Virus record (IMG/VR): IMGVR_UViG_3300029267_004179
Span: 40,020 to 104,019 of that record
Strand: one strand, 5' to 3'
DNA length: 64,000 nt
DNA from: a virus
Shown: positions 59,410 through 64,000 of the stretch, one piece after another
Layout of the letters: each line of letters begins with the position of its first letter
Position numbering within the stretch: the stretch's first letter is position 1
Made by a program: the position numbers and the translations under genes
The notes under the pieces: generated by a model
What the model was told of the DNA's origin: nothing
The model's input: only the letters and a program-made list of their open reading frames with translations
Database searches by the model: none

Positions 59410-59480
59410 GCACCGAAGACCATGGGGTCAAACTGGTTCCAGACCAGTAGAATAGGGTTCGATTCCTTATCGGTGAGCTA
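59410..59480 (+). tRNA. Aberrant tRNA-Trp-like gene (anticodon CCA)
   Basis: Anticodon stem ACTGG/CCAGT with loop TTCCAGA (CCA at 34-36), T stem TAGGG/CCTTA with TTCGATT loop, acceptor GCACCGA/TCGGTGA with a G1-A72 mismatch. The D arm is shrunken: GACC-ATGG-GGTC, a 4-base loop instead of 7-11. The 3' end is G-CTA, not CCA. Lies nine bases after tRNA-Pro. A D-arm change in tRNA-Trp(CCA) is known to allow UGA reading (Hirsh suppressor), and UGA-interrupted ORFs flank it. Could also be a decayed tRNA. Confidence 0.65.
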
Positions 59481-59510
59481 AGAGAAGTAGAGTGTAGAAA
59501 AGGAGATGAT

Positions 59511-59762
59511 ATGTTAAAGGTTTATATCTCAAAAGATTATAGGTGAAACCCTATTGGTGTAATATTGTCCAAGAATCAGGCTATGGCTGAAATAGCCTTT
59601 GTTGCTATGAAAATAGGACATCATATCATAGAAGAAATTGACCTTACAGATGAGGATGTCGGGGTTAATGGTACTGTATTCTTGTTGAGTTCGGTTGAAA
59701 AAAAGATTGTAGGTTCGTCCGGCAAAACAATAGAATACCGTCACTGGCATAGAGGCATATGA
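59511..59762 (+). CDS. Small ORF with one in-frame UGA (codon 12)
   Basis: ATG 59511 has AAAGGAGATGAT directly upstream. MLKVYISKDYR, TGA at 59544-59546, then NPIGVILSKNQAMAEIAFVA to TGA 59760-59762 (84 codons). The sole alternative start after UGA is TTG 59565 without a ribosome site, so the ATG start is strongly preferred. Follows the tRNA-Trp-like gene by 30 bases. Confidence 0.55.
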
Positions 59763-59772
59763 GGAGAACTGC

Positions 59773-60357
59773 ATGGCTGAAAATAAAGTTGAAGAAATAT
59801 TATCCGAGCTATCTTTAACAGGGGAAGCTGTTTTGGATAATTTAGATAAAAGTCCTGAATTTATTACCTGGAAATGGTTGGATATTACCTACCAGTCAAT
59901 AGTAAAGTGGCGTAACATTCGGTTTCATAATGGCAATGATCATAAGATGCAAAATTGTGCTTTGTGCCAGGAGGCTGATAATATATTTGCCCGTCCACTA
60001 TATAGCCTTGATAAAGATGCCGAGCACCATCTTTGTGATTATTGCCCACTTGGTGTTTGCATTGCTGAATGTGATGATGTTGGATCACCATACTGGGAAT
60101 GGAATGATTATTTATATTCTTTTGAGCATGGTTTACACTCTGCGAAGGAAGATAAGAGTTTGGGGTTGGCTGATAACATGATTTATATGTTGTTTTTTCT
60201 TCACTATTCGATAAAATTGAAATTATATATCAAATATAAAATATCATCTTATGCTTATTTTCAAGATAATGTAGAACCGGAGTTATATGATTATGCCTTG
60301 GTTTCTTGGTGGGCATTAATGGGATGTAGTTTAGGAATGGGAGTATATAACGGATAA
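59773..60357 (+). CDS. Cys-rich accessory protein, paralogue of the 56.7 kb gene
   Basis: 194 residues. WKWLDITYQSIVKWRNIRFH, NCALCQE, LCDYCPLGVCIAEC align with the gene at 56705. A hydrophobic stretch (MIYMLFFLHYSIKLKLYI) lies later. AGGAGAACTGC precedes ATG. Likely arose by duplication; function unknown. Confidence 0.5.
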   Translation: MAENKVEEILSELSLTGEAVLDNLDKSPEFITWKWLDITYQSIVKWRNIRFHNGNDHKMQNCALCQEADNIFARPLYSLDKDAEHHLCDYCPLGVCIAECDDVGSPYWEWNDYLYSFEHGLHSAKEDKSLGLADNMIYMLFFLHYSIKLKLYIKYKISSYAYFQDNVEPELYDYALVSWWALMGCSLGMGVYNG

Positions 60358-60409
60358 TTGGAAGAACTTTAGTGTGAATTCAATCATTTGTACTATTTAA
60401 GGAGGAGTA

Positions 60410-60661
60410 ATGGAAAAACTTGCAAAAGCGGTAAAACTTGCGGTGGAAATAAAGGAAGAGTCATTTGATAAGGAAATGGCCGAAGAAAATAAAGACAAAA
60501 AATTCTTTGATTTTAACAAATGCTACAAAATCTCTTTGAGGGAAGCTGCAGACAAGGCTGCTGAGAAAGTTGGGTTTGATGAGAGGGGAGCATTTCCGGT
60601 TTATCTTCTGTTAGAATATTGCTGGAATGATATTCTTGATTGGGCAAAAAAGTTCGATTAA
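60410..60661 (+). CDS. Small helical protein, unknown
   Basis: 83 residues, AAGGAGGAGTA before ATG. Charged helices (KAVKLAVEIKEESFDKEM) and a C-terminal hydrophobic helix ending WAKKFD. No family recognised. Confidence 0.5.
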   Translation: MEKLAKAVKLAVEIKEESFDKEMAEENKDKKFFDFNKCYKISLREAADKAAEKVGFDERGAFPVYLLLEYCWNDILDWAKKFD

Positions 60662-60678
60662 GAGTTGCATAAAGAGAC

Positions 60679-60790
60679 TATAATAGATAAAGAACTATAA
60701 AATATTTTAGGGAGAAAAAAGATGGCATGTATAAATAGAATTGGGACAAGCACAAGAAGATCAGACTTGTCTATACATGCCATCTTTTTT
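60679..60790 (+). ncRNA. Possible small RNA ending in a long-stem terminator
   Basis: TATAAT at 60679. A 13-bp stem GATGGCATGTATA (60721-60733) with TATACATGCCATC (60772-60784) encloses an inner 6-bp stem GACAAG/CTTGTC and is followed by TTTTTT. About 100 nucleotides from the -10 box to the T-run. An ATG inside the stem opens a 77-residue frame that I do not trust. Confidence 0.45.
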
Positions 60791-61209
60791 CGGCCCTTTT
60801 ACGTCGGAAAGCCTGTCATTATTATTCCCTTTGCCATAAGTGTATTATTCTTCGCAATGGGTAAATGCGTCCGGCGTTTGGGATATTCATTGACCCCGGT
60901 TTTTGCCAATTGGGCCAGGAGCCCAATTCTAAAATTTATTCTTACTGCCCGGTAGTTTTTACTGACCGGGCAGAACTGCTGTTCTGTTGGACACTTATTG
61001 GACCGACGAGAATAGTGGTGACTCTACTACGCCATAAAAAAAGTATATAATTAGTATGGAGGACAGAAGCCAAATGAATGGACTTCTTAAAATTGAAAGT
61101 TGGCGTATTGTGTGTGTGGCCGATACTTGCTAACATAATCATCGGCTTCATGTAGCACCTCAAGGGCATAGTCCCGAGTCTCTGTTGAAGAAGAGTAAGA
61201 TCATTGACT

Positions 61210-61428
61210 ATGCCCTTGAGTCGGATAATTGTGAAGTTTCCGGTTGCTGTGGGAATATTGCTGATGAACTACCTGTACCCGCCGCACCGGTCGGTATTAA
61301 ACCCTCGCTCGGCACCACTCGGCATTGGTCTCGATTATTTTCACCGACTGAAAGTAGTTACTGTAACGGTGATTGATTCGACTTATAGATTGTGCTGTAC
61401 CGGGCCAGGAGAGACATTGTCATTGTAG
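61210..61428 (+). CDS. Possible small protein whose start lies in a hairpin
   Basis: 72 residues from ATG 61210 (MPLSRIIVKFPVAVGILLMN... GLDYFHRLKV). The ATG sits inside the right arm of the 15-bp inverted repeat, which could mask translation. Another frame (61185-61376) also is open. Low certainty. Confidence 0.3.
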   Translation: MPLSRIIVKFPVAVGILLMNYLYPPHRSVLNPRSAPLGIGLDYFHRLKVVTVTVIDSTYRLCCTGPGETLSL

Positions 61429-61450
61429 ATTGGCATTAACCCTTTCCCCT

Positions 61451-61538
61451 CCCCGGCAGACTTACTTTTGGTGTTCCAGTTATGTATAGTGATGTCGGTG
61501 GTGCTGGTATTAACACCTTGGTTCTGCCGGGGGTTTTT
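61451..61538 (+). terminator. Long-loop inverted repeat followed by T-run
   Basis: CCCCGGCAGA paired with TCTGCCGGGG (10 bp), inner GGTGTT/AACACC, then GTTTTT. May terminate transcription just before tRNA-Glu or act as a structured RNA. Confidence 0.45.
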
Positions 61539-61556
61539 GAGGTTGAGTAGTTATCT

Positions 61557-61634
61557 GTTCCCGTAGTCCAAAAAGGCAAAGGACACGAGGCTTTCAATCT
61601 CGGTACGTGGGTTCAAGTCCCACCGGGAACACCA
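61557..61634 (+). tRNA. tRNA-Glu (anticodon TTC)
   Basis: Acceptor GTTCCCG/CGGGAAC, D stem GTCC/GGAC, anticodon stem CGAGG/TCTCG with loop CTTTCAA, T stem GTGGG/CCCAC with TTCAAGT loop, encoded ACCA end. Complete and regular. Supports AT-rich Glu codon use (GAA). Confidence 0.93.
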
Positions 61635-61655
61635 ACCTGCTTTATTGAAATTAAC

Positions 61656-61696
61656 AAAAGGGCAGTGGTCGTTTATGGCCCTGCCCTTTTCTTTTT
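61656..61696 (+). terminator. Intrinsic terminator after tRNA-Glu
   Basis: AAAAGGGCAG paired with CTGCCCTTTT, then CTTTTT. Ends the tRNA transcript. Confidence 0.8.
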
Positions 61697-61723
61697 GGTT
61701 CTTTTGGTAGAATAGGAGCAGAT

Positions 61724-62050
61724 ATGAAAGCTTTCATTTTTAGGGTTTTCTGTGATGATTACAATACTGCTCATGTGATAAGAAAGACCATAGAGCTTAT
61801 TGGAAATGGCGATTCTGTTTGTGTAACTACCTTTGATGGTAGAAAGTATGAAGTTGTGCAGCAGCAGAATTTACCTGTCAAAGTAAGATCGGAAGTGCCT
61901 TTTGTCAATATCATGGCTGGTGCTACATTTGATCTTGTGAAGAGTCGCACTTGTGGGGAAGGATACTTGCATAGGGGGAGTGAAACTCTGCTACCTATAG
62001 ATTTTGTAATGCAAAACTTGGAAACAGGAGGTTTTACCGGCTTTTTTTAA
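61724..62050 (+). CDS. Small protein, unknown
   Basis: 108 residues with AGGAGCAGAT before ATG. Alpha/beta composition (FRVFCDDYNTAHVIRKTIELIG). No motif recognised. Confidence 0.5.
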   Translation: MKAFIFRVFCDDYNTAHVIRKTIELIGNGDSVCVTTFDGRKYEVVQQQNLPVKVRSEVPFVNIMAGATFDLVKSRTCGEGYLHRGSETLLPIDFVMQNLETGGFTGFF

Positions 62051-62076
62051 GAAAACCATAATAAGGAGTTATAAGG

Positions 62077-62412
62077 ATGATTAAAAGAATTATCGAGATT
62101 AATATGAATGATGAAGATTTTTACAAAGTGGTGGCTTTTGTTTCTAAAATGGCAGGTATGGTTGCTGCCGAAGGTAAGGGTGAAATTGAAATATATGACG
62201 ATGCTGATTTTAAGGTAGTTAAAAGGCAGGAGAAGTATGTCTTAACCGAGGACTATCATGGAATAAAAAAGGGGACCATTGCATATTTGGAAAGAAGAGG
62301 TCCTGTTTCCAGTAATTCATATACATTGATTGGTCCTGATGGGGAGGCACCTTTGGTTGTTGGTCGCAGCTTTGTCGAAACCGAAAGACTTTTTGAACCC
62401 TATAAAGGGTAG
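62077..62412 (+). CDS. Small protein, unknown
   Basis: 111 residues, AAGGAGTTATAAGG before ATG. Central beta segment with DYHGIKKGTIAYLERRGPVS, resembling small SH3-like barrels. Unclassified. Confidence 0.5.
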   Translation: MIKRIIEINMNDEDFYKVVAFVSKMAGMVAAEGKGEIEIYDDADFKVVKRQEKYVLTEDYHGIKKGTIAYLERRGPVSSNSYTLIGPDGEAPLVVGRSFVETERLFEPYKG

Positions 62413-62437
62413 GGCAAGATGAGCAAAAGGGGAAGCA

Positions 62438-62950
62438 ATGGAATTTATATGGTTTTGGATTTGTAAGGGGGCGGCTGAATTTTTAATCGGCTTGTTTTTT
62501 GTCGGAGCTGTGTTCTCGGTTATATTTGCCGGTGATTTTGCCAAGATGATTAAACAATGGCGATGCAAACATAAAAAGTATTACAACTACGCAGGACAGG
62601 CAAAGTGTGTTAAGTGCCGTAAAGTTCTTGGTAGTTATCAGGAGTTCGAAAATGGAGGCAAAATGAAAACTATTGAAAGTAAAACTACCTGTCCGATGTG
62701 TGGGCATAATAAATGGGAAGTACAGAAGAAGACTTCCGGCATGGGTGTTTTCATTCTGGTTATCGGTTGGATAGTATCGTTGTCGGCTTGTTCGAAGGTT
62801 GCAACGTCCGCTTCTATTGGTGGTTTTGGTGGAATACTTTCGGGTATTCTTATTTTTATTCCATTGATCTTGATCTTCTTTTTTACCGCAAGGAAGTATG
62901 ATAATATTGATTATGTTTGTTTGAACTGCAAGCATATAACAAAATTATAG
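62438..62950 (+). CDS. Membrane protein with zinc ribbons; possible internal start
   Basis: 170 residues. Helix near the N-terminus (AAEFLIGLFFVGAVFSVIFAG), Cys cluster CKHKKYYNYAGQAKCVKC, then KTTCPMCGHNKWEV, two hydrophobic segments and CLNC at the end. A GGAGGCAAA site precedes an in-frame ATG at 62663, so the C-terminal 95 residues may also be made alone. Function unknown. Confidence 0.5.
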   Translation: MEFIWFWICKGAAEFLIGLFFVGAVFSVIFAGDFAKMIKQWRCKHKKYYNYAGQAKCVKCRKVLGSYQEFENGGKMKTIESKTTCPMCGHNKWEVQKKTSGMGVFILVIGWIVSLSACSKVATSASIGGFGGILSGILIFIPLILIFFFTARKYDNIDYVCLNCKHITKL

Positions 62951-62996
62951 GGGTAGAACTATATTAGCAGGTCAGTTGGTGATGGAAGGAGACTTT

Positions 62997-63254
62997 ATGC
63001 AAAAAATAATAGTGATTGAGTCTAACGATGAACTGTTCCTTTCCAGCTTCCTTGACGCCTTGGATGGAATCATGATTCCCCCTAAATTTGGTGAATTTAA
63101 AACCTATATAATGTATGATGGGGATGGTAGTACTCCAAACTACTGCTTTGATCCTGATAATCCCCATCCTAAATTCAAGGTTGTTCAATCTTTAGTGGAT
63201 AAAAACAAATATCGAAAGGGGTGTCAAAATGACTTTGCCAAACCCGAAGGATAG
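62997..63254 (+). CDS. Small protein, unknown
   Basis: 85 residues from ATG 62997 (GGAGACTTT). Ends in overlap with the next gene. Acidic, aromatic (FKTYIMYDGDGSTPNYCFDP). Unclassified. Confidence 0.5.
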   Translation: MQKIIVIESNDELFLSSFLDALDGIMIPPKFGEFKTYIMYDGDGSTPNYCFDPDNPHPKFKVVQSLVDKNKYRKGCQNDFAKPEG

Positions 63255-63756
63255 AGAAGAAATGGTTAAATTGTTGGGCAAGATGATTATAGCACTTGAG
63301 GATGATCCTGATGTTAAAAAAAATATTTTTACCCCGGCATTACTGGTTGTGATTCAAGGCTTAAACTTCGCCTTGAAAGCAGGACTGCAGGAAGAGCTAA
63401 TTGTGGCGCTTGACGATGTAGTTCAGGAGTCCATCGAGAAGACAAAGCCTAAGCCTGAAAGGAAAGTGATAGAAGTCTATTGGGTAAAACTAAATGATCT
63501 AATTACACTTCTGACTACCGAACCGGTGACTCCCGGCAAAGACCGTTCTTTTCCTGTTTTGGGATACATTGAACGTGTTTATAAAACCGGAATATGGTCT
63601 GTTTGCTTTCTGCCGGATGGGTCAAAAACACAAACAGATGCGGTTGTGATGGTTTATAAAACCAATAGTCAAGAATCAGCACAATCTAAACTTATTAGTT
63701 ATATTGAGGAGAAAACGAATTGCCCATTAAAAGAAGTAAAGACCCCAGCAAGATAG
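63229..63756 (+). CDS. Protein with helical N-terminus and beta C-terminus, unknown
   Basis: 175 residues, GAAAGGGG before ATG. Helical region (MVKLLGKMIIALEDDPDVKKN) then beta section (GIWSVCFLPDGSKTQTDAVVMVYK). No family recognised. Last protein gene of the window. Confidence 0.5.
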   Translation: MTLPNPKDREEMVKLLGKMIIALEDDPDVKKNIFTPALLVVIQGLNFALKAGLQEELIVALDDVVQESIEKTKPKPERKVIEVYWVKLNDLITLLTTEPVTPGKDRSFPVLGYIERVYKTGIWSVCFLPDGSKTQTDAVVMVYKTNSQESAQSKLISYIEEKTNCPLKEVKTPAR

Positions 63757-63901
63757 TTGAGCGGTGTAAATTAAGATTAAACCTGTGCGAAGATATAGCA
63801 GCACAGTGAATTTGAAAACACTTTAATGAAACCACACAACCTCTGCTAAATAGATTATAATAAGAGTAGATAGGCTGATCATTAACTGTTCGGCCAAACT
63901 C

Positions 63902-63972
63902 TTTAAGGCCTATAAAATTTTTACCCTATACCCTTATATTAGTTTTTTATTTTATGCTGATAGAATCTTAAA
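63902..63972 (-). repeat. Conserved intergenic element, copy G (-)
   Basis: Minus-strand copy whose long flank (AGATTCTATCAGCATAAAAT) is the same as copy B. Points back to the 63.2-63.8 kb gene with no minus-strand gene in view. No AAAGGAAAT leader follows. May mark a module end or drive an antisense RNA. Confidence 0.7.
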
Positions 63973-64000
63973 TAAACAGACAAGGATTAAAGATTATGGG

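Larger units (their letters stand above)
60791..61556 (+). other. Hairpin-rich region with few credible genes
   Basis: Contains AATTGGGC/GCCCAATT (60908-60928), CTGCCCGGT/ACCGGGCAG (60945-60973), CAGAAC/GTTCTG (60971-60986), a 15-bp pair 61159-61173 with 61206-61220, and CCCCGGCAGA/TCTGCCGGGG (61451-61532) with inner GGTGTT/AACACC followed by GTTTTT. Possible mini-genes: a 25-residue hydrophobic ORF at 61078-61155 and a 72-residue ORF at 61210-61428. Long loops with nested inner stems recur. Confidence 0.5.

Noticed and set aside
60722-60955. 77-residue ORF beginning MACINRIGTSTRR
   Set aside because: Its first third is the stem of a terminator-like hairpin with T-run; composition is not convincing.
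61259-61265. Fourth CTGATGA as a hammerhead core
   Set aside because: No GAAA-stem III-UH partner at suitable distance.
1-64000. Genome-wide UGA-to-Trp code
   Set aside because: Many core genes end at UGA with overlapping next starts (for example terL, helicase accessory, DUF3150), so UGA is a normal stop here.
1-64000. CRISPR array, retron or diversity-generating element
   Set aside because: No regular repeat-spacer series and no reverse transcriptase gene found.

Overview
The window is a stretch of a large, AT-rich tailed-phage genome. It is almost certainly a siphovirus: there is a very long tail tape-measure gene and no sheath gene in view. Genes are dense, often joined by ATGA/TAATG overlaps and preceded by strong GGAGG-type ribosome sites. 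It carries phage terminase, portal, tail, lysis and replication genes. No integrase, rRNA or host housekeeping operon is visible. The host cannot be named from the sequence; a pilin-like N-terminus hints weakly at a Gram-negative bacterium. Capsid genes are absent and probably lie beyond one of the window ends.

Layout. (1) 1-16.7 kb, plus strand: tape measure, tail proteins, a glycine-rich fibre-like protein with a fibronectin-like end, a five-bladed-propeller (GH43-like) protein, a PAS-domain protein, an M15-type endolysin, a holin and a small membrane protein. (2) 16.7-23.4 kb, minus strand: about twenty short genes for Cys-rich mini-proteins, membrane mini-proteins, a 3D-domain protein, a histone Hc1-like protein and a type IV pilin-like protein split by a frameshift. 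(3) 23.4-28.7 kb: a purine-rich divergent intergenic region, then DnaB-like helicase, SNF2 helicase, DnaG-type primase and a helix-turn-helix protein. (4) 28.7-36.2 kb: a roughly 0.9 kb non-coding region with a large structured RNA candidate, then an operon whose cistrons are separated by three hammerhead ribozymes and which ends in a Ycf46-like AAA ATPase, DUF2997, Ycf35/DUF1257, DUF3150 and sigma-factor-like set. (5) 36.3-52.8 kb: FAD protein, ThyX, radical SAM enzyme, HAD phosphatase, DNA polymerase III alpha fused to a uracil-DNA glycosylase, gp32-like SSB, RecA-like recombinase, FEN exonuclease, a nuclease, and a Rad50/SbcC split around Mre11/SbcD. (6) 52.9-56.3 kb: terminase small and large subunits and a DUF4055-type portal. 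(7) 56.3-63.9 kb: accessory small genes, tRNA-Pro, an aberrant tRNA-Trp-like gene, tRNA-Glu, three ORFs each broken by one in-frame UGA, and a hairpin-rich non-coding stretch.

A conserved intergenic element of about 50 bp occurs seven times in both orientations, mostly just upstream of operons. It looks like a phage-specific promoter-leader unit or a module-boundary repeat. The most unusual features are the three intercistronic type II hammerhead ribozymes, the UGA-interrupted genes around the odd tRNA-Trp, the large structured RNA, the DnaE-UDG fusion, the split Rad50, the plastid/cyanobacterial-type Ycf46-Ycf35 module, and several genes needing a -1 frameshift. All family names are read by eye from motifs; no database search was run.
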